Source: Lycocorax pyrrhopterus obiensis (Eukaryota > Chordata > Aves > Passeriformes > Paradisaeidae). From it: DNA of 64,000 bases. This document shows positions 21,561 to 33,277 of the stretch, piece by piece (positions within the stretch are counted from its first letter, which is position 1; the number at the start of each line of letters is the position of its first letter). The DNA lies in contig JACSVZ010000009.1 of the NCBI GenBank assembly GCA_014706295.1, forward strand, positions 37,761,768 to 37,825,767, read 5' to 3'. The position numbers and the translations under genes are program-made. The notes under the pieces are model-generated. The model saw only the letters and a program-made list of their open reading frames with translations. It had not been told where the DNA came from and ran no database searches.

Positions 21561-23434
21561 TCCAGGGATTCAAATCCATTCAAATAATTCCTTTTCAGCC
21601 CTAGTGAATAAAATCTCCACCTCCAGCTGGAGCACACGGAGCGGGAGAAGCCTTCCCAAAACACAGCCCCGCAGCCTCAGCTTGTGCTCCCAAACTCGGA
21701 CTTGTCCCCACAGCAAAACAACCACCAAGGGAGATAAATTCAGCTTTTTTTTGTTTTGGAGAGCACTGGAGCACGGTTTGAAATCTTTGTCAGTCAATAT
21801 TTTGGGAAGTCTTTTCCAAGCGTGCGTGCGTGCGGAACAAAGGACACGGCTCAGAATCCAAGTGTTGCTGTCAGGGTTGAATTCCTCTTCCAGTTGCTGT
21901 GGCTGTGACAGCAGAGCTTGGCACTGGAAATCTCCAGCATATTTTTGGGGAGAATCCACCCTTTTTGGTGTTTAACCTCCCCAGTCATGACAGGGATGAT
22001 CCAAGCCAAAGGTGCCTGATCTGAGCTCACCCAAAAAATGAGAATAATCCCTTAACAAGAGCAAAGCCTTCATCAGAGAGAGACAGAGTTGTAAATTTAT
22101 CACCTCTCCATGGAGTGCAATTCCTGAATATATTGGGTTTTCTCTAACTGAGAGCTTAAACTCCATCTTTTTTCCTGACTGGATATTCCTCCTAATTCTG
22201 CAGCGCTGATCCAAAGGCTTGGAAAGCCCCCAGCCATCCTTGCCCCACTTTCCTCTCGGAATATTTGTTCCAGGGAATATTGTATCAACATATTGATCTC
22301 CCTAAATCTTATTAAGAGGTGCAGCAGGTCCAGCCACATCTCAGAAATTCATTTTCACCTTCCCCTTGCTTGGTTTTCTTTCTTAAATTCCTGTTTCTGC
22401 ATCAGATTAAATCTAAAAATAAACACTATGTAAATACCTCCCTGCATCCACATATTTTTTGAGCTGAAACAAAGTGAAAGCCTCAGTTAAATGTGATTCC
22501 CAAGATAATTCCATCTGGGACAAGAGGCTGCTGGTGCCTTTCCCCCTGGAGGTGGATTTAGCTGCTGTGGGGGTGAAATCCTCTTTTCTCCACAGCCTGA
22601 GGAGACGTTGCAGCCATGGAATTTGGAGCACAGAGCTCTGCTCCGGGGAGGAGATGCCCTAAATCCCAGAGAATTCAGTCCTGTGACAAATACACCCTGG
22701 TGCCTCATTGTCCCAAAAAACCTCCTTGCTGGGCTCGAGAAATCCATTTAATCTCAAAATGTCCCAACTTTCCAGGGTGTGAGCACGGAGCAGACGGAGC
22801 AGATTCGCCCTGGTTTTGCGGCTGGTGCCAAGGGCGTCAAAAACCACTCTGTGCTCTGCCATCGGTGCCCAGAGAGCCCCATCCGAGGGCAAGAGGCTCC
22901 AGTGTCCTCATCATTCCAGGGGTAGGCTGGACTGGGAATGATGCTGGTAATTAGGGATGTCCAGGGGGAAATTTCAGCTCGGTTCCCTTTGGAATGCAGA
23001 CGGGAAGAGCCAAGACTGAGCGTCCATTGCCCGAAGTTTCTGCAGACATCAACAGCTCCTAAACAACTCGGGGTGGGATCCTGTCCTCTCCCAGGGCTGG
23101 GATACTCCCTCTTTTATTGTTTGCTATCCGAAAAATTGATTTCTTCATGTTTTTAATGATTTCTTTCATCAGAACTCAAGTACCTGCTTGGCCCCTCCCT
23201 AAGCACTTTACTGGGGTGGCTTTTCCAGTTTAAAACCCCACTAACCTGAGCTTGATGGCATTAAATTGGGACAGGCTGATTCCCTGGATCCAGCCTCTTC
23301 CTGCTGCATCCCTGAATCCTTCCAGTCAGGAAGAACAGCATCTCATCCACAGCCACAGTCACCAATGCACCAAATTATCCCCATGGAATGGGGAAATCCA
23401 TTTTAGGTCTTGTTTCAGCTGATGCCACTTCCTA
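21561..23434. other. Unique non-coding stretch
   Basis: No gene or dispersed repeat recognised. Frames of up to 171 codons (21460-21975) begin inside the CR1 fragment on the left. Confidence 0.45.
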
Positions 23435-23612
23435 AAGATTGGATATTAGGAACAAAAACTCTTCATGGAAAGGGTTGTCCAGTGGTGGAGCGCCCGTTCC
23501 TGGAGGGATTTAAAAGCCGTGTGGATGTGGCACTTGGGGACATGGTTGGACTCAAGTATTTGGAGGTCTTTTCCAAACTTTTTGGTTCTATAATTCCATG
23601 ATTCTATTCCTG
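23435..23612 (+). mobile_element. CR1 LINE 3' fragment, older subfamily
   Basis: AGGGTTGTCCAGTGGTGGAG, GGATTTAAAAGCCGTGTGGA, TGTGGCACTTGGGGACATGG and 'ttggactcaagtatttggaggtctttcc' lead to a tail with ATTCCATGATTCTATTCC. This is the GTGGCACTTGGGGACATGG class of avian CR1. Confidence 0.9.
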
Positions 23613-24644
23613 GATCAAAACCAGACCTGACACCACAATTATCCCTTCCAGGCAGCACAATCAGGGGAAAAAAGGATAAAAATATTCTTCCTTCCTCCTT
23701 CCCTCCCTCACTTCCCCAAATCCAGCACGGACGTGGAAAACAGAGATGGAAAATAGGGATGAAAATGGGAAACCTTCCCAGTGAAGATGTCGGGAAGAAG
23801 GGCAGATTTTCCTGGAGATGGACTGATGGGAATTGTGGTGTTTGGTGCTTTAAAAGGATTCATCCTTTCGGGTGGAACAACCCTAAAAACTTCCTGCCTG
23901 TGGGGTGTTCCCTTAAACCTGCTGCGCCCTCAAGGATGTCGGGAATTCACGGCCACCGGGAATTATACATCACTGATTTGGTGACATAAATCTTGGGAAA
24001 TGGGCACCTCATTCCACAGCCAGAGCTTCCAAAAAAAGAGGAAAAAAAAGGACTCAGGAAAGGCAAGCATTAAAAAAATTATCATCAAACCCCCCGAGCG
24101 CTGCCCCCCGTCCGTCCCCATCTCCGCGCTTCCCTTCGGAAAGGGCTGGGGATGATAAAAACATGGATTAAAACGTGATAAGATCACGGGATGACCTATT
24201 CCAAATGACAAGGTTAATGCCCTCCCGATCCATCACCATCCATCTCCCAGCGGCAGGAGGGATTTGTGCATCCATCACCAGGGAGGCAAAGGCTGCTCCC
24301 CACCTCTGCTGGGCCATCTGGGTCTAATCTCGAGCAGGGGGCCCAGCTCCTTCCTGCCCCCCATCCCTGCGTCCTTTCCCTAAACAAATGGATGTGTGGA
24401 AGTTTTAAAGCACTGGAAATGCTGGATTTTCCCTCTGGAGCCTGGTTTGGGTTGTTCCTTCAGCAAGCTGGGAAAAGGCTGTGCTTGGACAGGACTAGGA
24501 GAGTGCTGGGCTGGTGGGGAAATGTGAAATGTGGAGCCCAGCAGAGCTGGAATTCAGGGATGGAATCCCACATGGCATTAGCCACGAAACTTCCTCACCA
24601 CTGGAGAGAAGGATTTGGGTCCCAGCTCTGTTTCCTCCATGCCA
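23613..24644. other. Unique non-coding stretch
   Basis: No gene recognised. A pyrimidine-rich CTTCCTTCC run lies at about 23690-23715. Confidence 0.45.
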
Positions 24645-24885
24645 GACCTAAGGAAAAGAGGAAATGGCCTCAAGTTGCACCAGGGGAGGTTTAGGTTGGA
24701 TCTGAGGGAAAATGTCTTCCCCAAAAGTGGTTAAACCTTGGAACAAACTGCCCAGGGCAGTGGTGGAGTCCCCAAGCCCTGTGGATGTGGCACTTGGGGA
24801 CACGGGGCAGTGGTGGCCTTGGCAGTGCTGGGAATGGTTGGACCCAATGATCTTAGAGGATTTCCATCCTAAATTTCTCTATGGC
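24645..24885 (+). mobile_element. CR1 LINE 3' fragment, same class as 23435-23612
   Basis: GGCCTCAAGTTGCACCAGGG, GGTTTAGGTTGGATCTGAGG, then GGCAGTGGTGGAGTCCCC, GGATGTGGCACTTGGGGACA and a terminal GTTGGACCCAATGATCTTAG. The left part covers more of the CR1 3' region than its neighbour at 23.4 kb. Confidence 0.9.
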
Positions 24886-25011
24886 TTCTCAAGGAGGGCT
24901 GGAAATTCCCTCATTTGGTTCATGACTCTGAAGGGTTTCTCTGGCTCTGAGAAATTTCCACGTGGGGTTGGACTAGATCATAAAATAGGTGGAATCTAAT
25001 CGTAGGTAGAA
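24886..25011 (+). mobile_element. Possible short CR1 terminal remnant
   Basis: GGGGTTGGACTAGATCATAA at 24964-24983 matches the typical sense-strand CR1 terminus. The sequence around it is too short or too decayed for certainty. Confidence 0.45.
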
Positions 25012-25127
25012 TCCCAGAATCCCAGAATAGTCGGGTTGGAAGGGACCTTAAAACCCATCCCATTCCACCTCTGCCAGGGGCAGGGACACCTCCCACCATC
25101 CCAGGTTGCTCCAAGCCCCATCCAGCC
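25012..25127 (-). mobile_element. CR1 LINE 3' fragment
   Basis: AGAATCCCAGAATCCCAGAA tail, then GGGTTGGAAGGGACCTTAAA and GGGGCAGGGACACCTCCCAC, ending in CCAAGCCCCATCCAGCC. It lies head-to-head with the short plus-strand terminus that follows directly. Confidence 0.9.
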
Positions 25128-25172
25128 TTTAAAGGTCCCTTCCCAACCCATCCCTTCTGTGATCCTACAGTG
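25128..25172 (+). mobile_element. CR1 LINE 3' terminal fragment
   Basis: TTAAAGGTCCCTTCCCAACC, then a tail containing CTTCTGTGATCCTACAG. It is about 45 bp and complementary to the left end of the minus-strand copy before it. Confidence 0.8.
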
Positions 25173-25768
25173 CTCTGGAGAAGTTTGGACAGTGGAACAA
25201 CGCTGCTGGAGCCCCTCCCTCCCACAGCAGGGAATAAACCAAGATGAGACTCCCAAAATCCAATTTTACAAGACCGAGCTTCCCAGCGCACGCCCCACGG
25301 ATCAGACTCCGCCATCCCAGCTGGAATAACGAGCGCTGCAGCTGGAGGATATAACGGGGTTGGACACGTCGTTACTTCCACGCGTGTCCGCCAGCCAAGC
25401 CAGGGGGAAAATGGGATGAGACACCTCCAGCAGCTTTGGGGGGTGCGGGATTCCTGATGGATGAGGGGATTGGCAGAGCTCACCTGGCAGAGCCGTTCGC
25501 GGTCACTCGGCGGCGTGAGGGACGAGGAGTTCGTCACTGTCCCCTGGATTATGCACGAGGCCATGGAATTTTGGGCTTTCGTGGGTGAAAACACCAAACG
25601 GGATGTGGATATGTGGCAGGAGGGGCACGGAGACAACGGCTTCCCTCCAAGGTGCCGAGATCTGTGCAAGGCGACACATCAGCGGTGAATTATCCGGTAT
25701 TTATCCATCGCCACCACAGCCAGCAGGAGTCGTTCATTATCGTTTACTCCGGTTTTAATCCTTATTGT
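25173..25768. other. Unique non-coding stretch
   Basis: No gene recognised. Several CpGs lie around 25340-25520. The 249-codon minus-strand frame at 24920-25669 runs through the CR1 fragments and is not credible. Confidence 0.45.
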
Positions 25769-25772
25769 GGAT

Positions 25773-26416
25773 TGTGCTGGTTTGGCCAAAATCTAGCAAT
25801 ATATCCCCTGAGAGAAAACCAGGTTACAACCACCCTTCCCCCCACAGGGTTCGGGAAAAAAGGAAATTTTTCCTCGAAGGAAAGTGAAAGAGATAAGAAC
25901 TATTTATTTAACAAACACACAGGAAAAGGATAATGATGCTAAATAATGAAATGAAATGAAATCTCTCGCTGTAGAGAGAAACCTGGGGAGATTTCAGAGT
26001 CCTTCTGGAGGTGTGGTCTCTCTCCTCCTCAGAGCTGGGTCGGTGAGGGCCCACCCCCTGGGCCTCGGGGAAAAATTCTCCCGATGTGTTCTGATGTTGT
26101 TGAACAGTCCAGAAGAGAAGAAGGGAAAAACCAAAGTCCCAGGAAACAAAGTTCAGCTTTCCGTCTCATGCCGGGAAGAGAAAGGGGAAAAAAACCCCGA
26201 AACCGCTGGCTGAAGCGAGCAAGCAGGGTGCTCCCTCCTGCTCCTGCAGCCAGAGAATGCAGAGCAGTGAAATCTCTGTGTCCTTGAGAAACTGCTTTGA
26301 AAAGTTCATTTGTTTTTTTTTCTCTAGCTCAGTTTAAAGGCACAGAAAAGGCACAAAATTACTTTTTGGGCACAGAGCATGATAGGGGATACACATGATA
26401 GAGTCACCCCAAGACA
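25773..26416 (-). mobile_element. Solo LTR of an endogenous retrovirus, with target-site duplication
   Basis: A 644-bp segment starts TGTGCTGGTTTGGCCAAAAT and ends CCAAGACA on the plus strand, so it has the TG...CA ends of an LTR. It is flanked by a perfect 4-bp duplication GGAT (25769-25772 and 26417-26420). Read on the minus strand it begins TGTCTTGGGGTGACTC and carries an AATAAA polyadenylation signal (25903-25908) about 130 bp before its 3' end, the expected order U3-R-U5. The wording around AATAAATAGTT and the CCAAACCAGCACA end resembles avian ERVL-like LTRs. There is no internal retroviral sequence on either side, so this is a solo LTR left by recombination between two LTRs. A 4-bp duplication is more usual for class I elements than ERVL (5 bp), so the class is open. 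Confidence 0.87.
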
Positions 26417-26420
26417 GGAT

Positions 26421-27080
26421 TTAGGCCCAAATTAGTGCTGGAGTCTGGGCTGTGTCCAAAGCTGATGGATTTATTTCTATACAAAACTAAATATTATTGT
26501 GTGACAGCATTTCTGGCTTTAAGGGCGTGCGGGGCGCCACAAACACCCCGAAACCAGGGAGCTGCAAGAAGATGGGATGTGAGATTTGGGGGATGCACCC
26601 AAGGCCAGCTCCTTGAAGTGAAACCAAGCTTTTATTGCAAGAAGAGGCGGATTTTGATCATTCTCTGCTTTTCTCATTACAACGCGCTGTGCTTTAAATG
26701 AAAACAGAAAGTGAATGTTTGCCGGGGACTCCGTGACCCAGCCTTGTTTCCCCTCGTGCTGGCGCTAATTAAGGTGATGTGTGCACAGTTAAACCCGCAC
26801 ACCTCGAGCCAGACGCTCCAGCAGAAATTTAGGCCGGGACTAAAAGCCGTGGTGCTGATTTTTGGAAGGCGATGCCCTTTAATATCGGCTTGTCTGCGCA
26901 GAAGCCGCTGCTAAAGGCGCGATTGCCTGAGGAAACACCCGGTAATTACTGCGGGAATAAAACAGGGGCGGGATCCAGATGGATACAAAGGTGGCGTTTC
27001 CCGGGAATTTATGGGGCCGTTAAAGCCCTGGTGAAGAAGAGAATTGTCCTGGATTTTTACACAGAGGGTGAGGAGGCTCT
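26421..27080. other. Unique non-coding stretch
   Basis: No gene recognised. The part from about 26700 to 27020 has several CpGs (for example GCGCGATTGCC) and GCTAATTAAGG, and may be constrained. Confidence 0.45.
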
Positions 27081-27146
27081 GGGAGAGAAATTGTGGCTGC
27101 CCCTGGATCCCTGGAAGTGTCCAAGGCCAAATTGGATGGGTCCCTG
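27081..27146 (+). mobile_element. Short CR1 LINE fragment at the edge of duplication arm B
   Basis: GAGAGAAATTGTGGCTGCCC, then CCTGGATCCCTGGAAGTGTC and CCAAATTGGATGGG. The fragment ends exactly where arm B of the inverted duplication begins, so it marks the insertion breakpoint. Confidence 0.85.
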
Positions 27147-27785
27147 GCAGCAGGGTTTGGATCCTTGGGTCTCACACAGAAAACCGGGAAAAAAATCCAT
27201 AATATTTAAACTTTCTGCTCTAAAAATGCTCTGCCGGGGTCAATCCGTTTCTTATCTCTGCTTTTTATCTGGCAGCCACGGGGAGAGCGTTTCCTAAAGC
27301 CAGCGGGGCACGCAGAGGAGTTTTAAACAGAGTTTGTGGGGAAAACAGAGAGGTTGTCACGGGTTGGTTGTTTCTAGCAGGAGAAATTTGGGATAAAGAG
27401 GATGGAATGTGTGGCTGGGAATTCTTGGCCAGAGCCACGCGTGCAGAAATCCCACTCTGGGGAATGTGGACATCCCAATCCTTGGCCTATCTGTACATCT
27501 TGCTAGACAAGTGTGGAGAATTCCCTAAATCGTCACAAAATTCCCTAAATCACCACAGAAAGAAACTCCCTGAAGGAAAAGGAGACAGTACTGGAAGGGG
27601 AGCTGTGAGAAAAATGGGGACAAACTTTGTGTCAGGGCCTGCTGTGACAGGACAAGGGGAATGTTTCTAAAATGAAGGATTTGGGTTGATTTAGATCGGA
27701 TCTAAGGAAGGAGATTTTGCAGTGAGGGTGGGGAGGGGCTGGGATGGAATTCCCAGAGCAGCTGTGGCTGCCCCTGGATCCCTGG
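27147..27785 (+). repeat. Inverted duplication, arm B (partner 16875-17512)
   Basis: Near-identical reverse complement of arm A. It starts at GCAGCAGGGTTTGGATCC, directly after a CR1 fragment, while arm A has unrelated unique flank at the same point. About 27147-27585 is non-CR1 sequence found twice in the window; 27585 onward is a CR1 3' region. The 100-codon frame at 27368-27670 repeats the arm A frame and has no recognisable domain. Confidence 0.93.
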
Positions 27786-27888
27786 AAGTGTCCAAGGCCA
27801 GGCTGGACGGCAACCTGGGATAGGGGAAGGTGTCTCTGCCCACCTGGATGAGCTTTAAGCTCCCTCCAACCCAAACAATTCCAGGATT
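27585..27888 (+). mobile_element. CR1 LINE 3' fragment inside inverted-duplication arm B
   Basis: CAGTACTGGAAGGGGAGCTG through 'tgtgacaggacaaggggaatg', CTGTGGCTGCCCCTGGATCC and the terminal GATGAGCTTTAAGCTCCCTC, CCAACCCAAACAATTCC. Compared with its partner it has lost about 13 bp and differs more to the right of 27785 than inside the arm. Confidence 0.88.
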
Positions 27889-29535
27889 TCGCGTTCTCAG
27901 CCATCGGTGAGGACAGCACAAGGAGCCGCTTCGCCTCCAGCTCTGCCTCATCCCAAATACCCACACGGAGGTGCCCATCCAGCTCCCTCCAGCGTTCGCT
28001 GTTTGCTCTTCCCAGCTGTGCCTGTGGGCAAACGCAAATCCCAAAAGCTGCTGGTGGTTAATCGGGAAAAGATCCCGGCCAGGGAGTGTAAACAGCTCGG
28101 GAGTGTGGATGCTCGGTGACCACAGGAATGAAAGCCACGCAGGCTGCCTGGGCCAAGAACCTCCCTTTCGATGCCTTCGAACCAAAACAAAATTCCCTGG
28201 GCTTGGAAGGGGAGCGGGAGCAACATGCAGGGATCCCCGGAGGAGCATTTGGAGCAGGGAATGCGGGAATGTGGGCTGTATTCCCTGGGAAAGGCTGCTT
28301 TGGATCGATGCAGTTCCATGATTTCCATGATGGCAAATAAGGCTCAATTCCCTTTTTGTCACCACAAAACCTGGGAATGATTTGGCAGAGCGGAATGGCT
28401 TCTGTGTCTATGCAAGACTTAGCTGCAAAGCAGAATTTCCCCAAAACCTTAACTTTTAAAAAAATTAATCCTGGAAATCTTCCTTTCAACTGTGCCAAAC
28501 TTGTGGATTGTTTTGATTCCTGGAACGACTCACTGATGTCAAGATCAAAGCGAAATTGGGGTGCTTTGTGTGGGTTTAAGGTCCCTTTCCTTTCATCTGG
28601 GCTCAGAAGGGAATGAAAGATGAGACCCTGGTGTTATTCCCGAGGGGAAGCATTCAGGGAAGCAAGGGGAGAAATGAAAGTCCAACCCTTTGGGGCATTT
28701 GAAATTGGCAGTGAAGAAAGAGGGAGCCAAGCCTGGGGAGATGTGAGGAGCGAGGGAGGGACAGCAGAGGAGGCATGAAAGGGAAAAACGGAGAGATGGG
28801 AATGGGAATGAGGCAATTAAAGGCAGGTTTGGTCAGGCAGGACCCTCTCCTTCATCCGTGCCTATGGAAAACTGGCCTCGGAGGGAATTCCTGTCAGGAT
28901 TTTTCCATCAGCAGCATTCCCAGCTCCCTGTCAGGATTTTGCTGTGTCCCCAAAGGATGAGGATCAAGGTCCTGCTCAGCTCCAGAGGCACCTGATCCGT
29001 GTGGGATTCTGGGTGTCTGGCTGAGCACAGCTCCTGCTCCACCTACAAAACACGGGATGTGAGCCTTTCCCTGTGCCAGCCTTTCCTTTTCCATCAGCAG
29101 TTTCCCGGTAATTCCAGGAAAATCCACCAGCAGCACGGGTGGGGCAACACACAGGGGGCCAGCAGCTCCCCAGTGCCAAAATTTGGGAATATTGTGGCCC
29201 CAGAGTGGTGACTTTGCTACTCTTGCTCCTTTCCCCTTGGGGCTGGAGAACTCTGCATCAGCACCACTCCTGAGCCCTGGAGCATTCCCAGCAGGAATTT
29301 TCCCAGTCCCAGGAGGAATTCTGAGCAGTGAGTGTCCCAGGAGTGTCTTTGGAGCTCCTCTCTGCAGGGTGAGGCTGCTCAGGGAGGGATCCGTGTCCCC
29401 TGGCTGGCACAATCCTGCTGGGAATACGGGTGTAAAAACATCCCTGTTTTCCTCCCCCTGAAAAAGACGGAAAAGAGGCAAAAGATGGAAAAGAGACCCA
29501 AATAAACACGGAAACAATTTGCCTCCTTTGAACTT
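27889..29535. other. Unique non-coding stretch
   Basis: No gene or repeat family recognised. Overlapping frames of 207-224 codons on the minus strand start or end in repeats or show no domain. The 207-codon frame at 28894-29517 is wholly in unique sequence but resembles no known protein. Confidence 0.45.
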
Positions 29536-29612
29536 AAAACCATGGAATTAAGGTTGGAAAAGACCTTTAACATCATCAAGTCCAAGCTCCAATGTTGATA
29601 AACCTTTGTGGG
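29536..29612 (-). mobile_element. CR1 LINE 3' terminal fragment
   Basis: AACCATGGAATTAAGGTTGG, AAAAGACCTTTAACATCATC and AAGTCCAAGCTCC: the 'aagaccttta.catca.caagtccaa' subfamily of CR1 termini. Confidence 0.82.
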
Positions 29613-31215
29613 TTGATAAGGGTTGGTGCATCTCATTCAGGGCTGAAATTATCCGGGATAAGAAGGAACAGGAATTTCCCTCCCATGAGGAAGGATGGTG
29701 AACTCGAAATATTTCCTGCATTTCCCAGTGCTGGCAGGAATGTCATTCCCCCCACGGCCAGGCTGTTTGTGGGATTTTCAGCTGCCTTTCTGCTCAGGGG
29801 GCAGAGCTGACAGACAAAACACGGGAAACAAAGCGATCCAGGAGAACTTCTGGAAGATATTTACGAGCTTTCCCATCAAATGTGGTGAGATTTTAATCCC
29901 TTCCTTCGTGTTTACACAGTTTTATCTCCATTTTCCATTCTTTAGCAGCTCCTGCTGCGTGTGGGGCTGGTTGTTATTAGAGCACATCCCAGGGCCTGAG
30001 GCACTTCTTTATCCACACAAAATAGGGAAAATCACCTTTCTTTTCCACCAAAGGGAGAGGAGTTGCTGCGCACAGCAGGTCTGATAAAGCAGAGGTTGGA
30101 GGAGCATCTCCTGGCTGGCTGGAGCTGCTTTTAGGGTCCTCATGTGGGGGGAAAAGTGCTGTTGAGCATTAAAAACCCTGCTGGGAAGCCCATCTCGTTT
30201 TCACTTCTCCTCGTAAAGCTCAGTCCCTAAAAATAGTCTGTCTTGTTTAAGGACCGGTGGGCAAAAAGCCCTGAAATTCCCTTGCCGTTTGAAAACACGG
30301 AGATAAAACACCGGGAATGATGAGCAGACAATACGAATGGTCTGGTTAAGCCATTTATCAGCCCCTTTTCCCAGCTATTCCCACTGTGTGCTCACATTTC
30401 CATCAGGGATGACAGCGCCGGCTCGCAGGCGGAGCGGGAGAGGACGGACCCACACAAATCTCCCTGCTCCCATGCCCTTCCCTGCGATGACAGATCCATC
30501 ACGAGGGATGAACGATCCCGATATCCCCTTGATTTATGCCCCAGCTGCAAAAATGAAAATAAGGCTCGCAGGAGTTTCTCCTGATAAATCCCAGCCTCAT
30601 CACCCCGGCTCCGCCGAGGTCACTCCTTTTCTCCCGGAGATTGGCAAGAGCCGAGGAGATAGGAAGTGGGCCAGGATATTTATGGGAATAAATGGCAGCG
30701 TCTTTATGAGGATTAAAGGGAAAAACTTCGGGAATGATGAAAAAGACAAGCTTTGGAATCCTTTTAGCAAGAAATTAATGGAGATAAAGTCAGCCTGACG
30801 TAGGGACAGAGGGGAGGGAGGGGGGAATGCTCCGACGTTTCCCTTGGCAAGCCAACGGCGCTGGAATACCGAGGGCAGCGTTTGGGAACAGCACAAGGCA
30901 GCCAACACAACGCTCTGGTTTCCAGGGAAACCCAACCTTGGCCTTTGGTCCCACATTTCAGCGGGTTTCATTATCCTCCCTGGATTTAGGATAATGAATT
31001 GGCTGTTGATGGATGCTGCTGCCTCGGAGCCGCCTCCCTCGCCGAGGTTTCCGCTTTTTGTTGGGATGTTGGGATCACTGGAGGAGGACTGGGAGCACCA
31101 AAGGCAGGGGAGTCCCTTTGGAGGGGTTTCTCCTGCATCTGGATTGTGGAATTTTGGGGGGCCTGCAAGAATGAGTTGAGTTTTTTATTTCATTCTCTGC
31201 ATAAATAAGAGAGGC
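29613..31215. other. Unique non-coding stretch
   Basis: No gene recognised. The region 30420-30780 is CpG-bearing with several GATA/TGATAAAT words and looks non-random for non-coding DNA. The frame 30337-30798 (153 codons) has no recognisable domain. Confidence 0.45.
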
Positions 31216-31405
31216 TGGGAGAGATGGGAATGTTCACCTGGAGAAGGATCCAGGGAGATCTTTCCAGAGCCTAAAGGGGCTCCAGGAGGGCTGGAGAGGG
31301 ACTTGGGACAAGGGATGGAGGGACAGGACACAGGGAATGGCTTCAAACAGAGAGAGGAGGATTAGATGGGATTTTGGGAAGGAATTCCTGGCTGTGGGGG
31401 TTGCG
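31216..31405 (+). mobile_element. CR1 LINE fragment from upstream of the usual 3' end
   Basis: Sense-strand counterpart of the right part of the 15 kb and 53 kb copies: TTCACCTGGAGAAGGATCCA, GCCTAAAGGGGCTCCAGGAG, GCTGGAGAGGGACTTGGGAC, 'ggacaggacacagggaatggcttc', GGGAAGGAATTCCTGGCTGT. The terminal part is missing, so the copy is truncated at its 3' side too. Confidence 0.9.
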
Positions 31406-33197
31406 GGCAGACAAAGGACCCCAGGAGAGGATGGAAACACATTCCCATCCCCCAAATCCCTGTCTGCTCCTCCCTGGCCCCAAAAAGGCCACTCATCCTT
31501 TCGATCTTGGCCACCTCCTCTGCTCTTTTCCTTCCTTTTTTTCCTGAACACCCTCAGGCCTTTTTTTCCCTGAGTCACTTGGCAGCGTGGGCCAAGGTTT
31601 GAGGAGTGACTGACTCATCACTCTGAGTGCTGAGGCCATGAAATGTTATTTTAGAAATTAAACACCCGACACATTCGGCAAACAAATCCCTTTAAGGTGC
31701 CTCCCAAAGTGGCTCCTAAAAGGAAAATGTTTGCAGTTAAGTCACTTCCCAAAAATGTGGCCCTCTCTGCTGAGCGGCTGAACTTCTTTCGGCTTCTCTT
31801 TGTCAATATTGGGGGTGGATTTGGGAAACCGGGGAAAAATTCACTGTTTCACCTCATAAACGAGCTGACAATGGGACGAATTGCTGGAAAAGTGTTGGTT
31901 CTATTTTCCCTGTTAACTACGTGGCTTGTGATGTTTGGAATAACACCTAAAATCCCAAAATCCCCAGATCAAATCCGGTCTGGGTTTGGATGGGGATGAT
32001 TGGGGTCTGTGCAATTATGGGAATCCTCGAGCCCACAGTTCGCTCCCCAGCCTGGTTCTTGTGTGCTTCCCACATGGATTTAATTTTGTGAGCCACACAT
32101 TCCCATTTTCCCCAGATTTTTGTATCCTTTTCTTCTAAGCCCAGCGAAATACGTCATCATTAAAGGGATTCTCATGTGATGGCTTCATTCTGAAATAACC
32201 CCAAGGGGACAAAGTTCAGAGCAACCCAGAACTGCTCTTGATTTACTGCAAATATGATTAAAATTTTATCTGAGGGCTTTTTTTTTCCCGAGGTTTTTTT
32301 CTTTGCTGCTCTGTGTTTTCATCCAGCACATAAAAGAGGCTTTTTGGGGTTGGGTTGTTGGTTTTTTTTTTTTCCCCAGCAGTTTAGCAGTGCAAAGGTT
32401 CTTGTGGAGGATTGAAATTCTCTGAAAGCTTCCCCTCTGTTAATCGTGATTTTTATCATCTTAAAAGCAAAGCAGAGGAGGGCTGGGTGATAAAGGGCAA
32501 GAAATGCGAAGTGGAAGGGTCACCCCGTGGAGTTGGGATGAGTTACAGCTGATTCTGCCCTGCTGGGGCATCCTGGCTTTTCCAGTGGGTTTATTTGGAT
32601 TTGTAACTATTCCAGGCCCTGGGATGAAGCTCTTTTCCCTCCCATTTCCATTCTTTAACTCCTTTCCTTGGGTACCACCACTATCCTTGGAAAAGGCTCG
32701 GAAGGGAGGGTTTAGAAAAGGATTGAAGGAGCTGTTCCACCTAAATCCCGCCGTAAATGTTGTGTAAACAAAGGTAAAATAACGAGCAGCCCCGGAAATC
32801 ACTTAACGAGCGTTTCTGCAGCTCGTGGCTGCTCTTCCTGGGAATTTCAAGTTCCCTTAAATGAAACTTAACAGCAAGAAGCCTTTTATTTCCCTAATGT
32901 TTCCAACAGCTCTTGCCATGGATTCATCCTTCACGGAGGCCTGTGGCTTTTACATCCCTGGCATGATGATTCCCTCACAGAAATTGTAATATCCTGGCTT
33001 TTATGGGCAATTCCAGCTGATTGAATCCTGGTTTTTAATCATTCTTCTCTCATGGAGAAGGAAATTGGTCAGCACCGGGCTGAGGCGATCCCGATGAAGT
33101 TGAATTTTGGGACAGCAGTTTTTAACACATGGAATTTTAACCCAGAGCTGTGTTTTCCACCCTGGGAAGGTGCAGTGGTGCTTGCACTGGATCAGGT
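31406..33197. other. Unique non-coding stretch
   Basis: No gene recognised. T-runs lie at 31560-31568, 32279-32286 and 32361-32373. Confidence 0.45.

Positions 33198-33276
<79 letters not shown>
33198..33276. repeat. Compound microsatellite (TAA)n then (TGA)n
   Basis: About 13 TAA units switch directly to about 12 TGA units. It reads as poly-Asn then poly-Asp in one plus frame and poly-Ser/poly-Leu on minus; none is coding. Confidence 0.97.
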
Positions 33277-33277
<1 letters not shown>

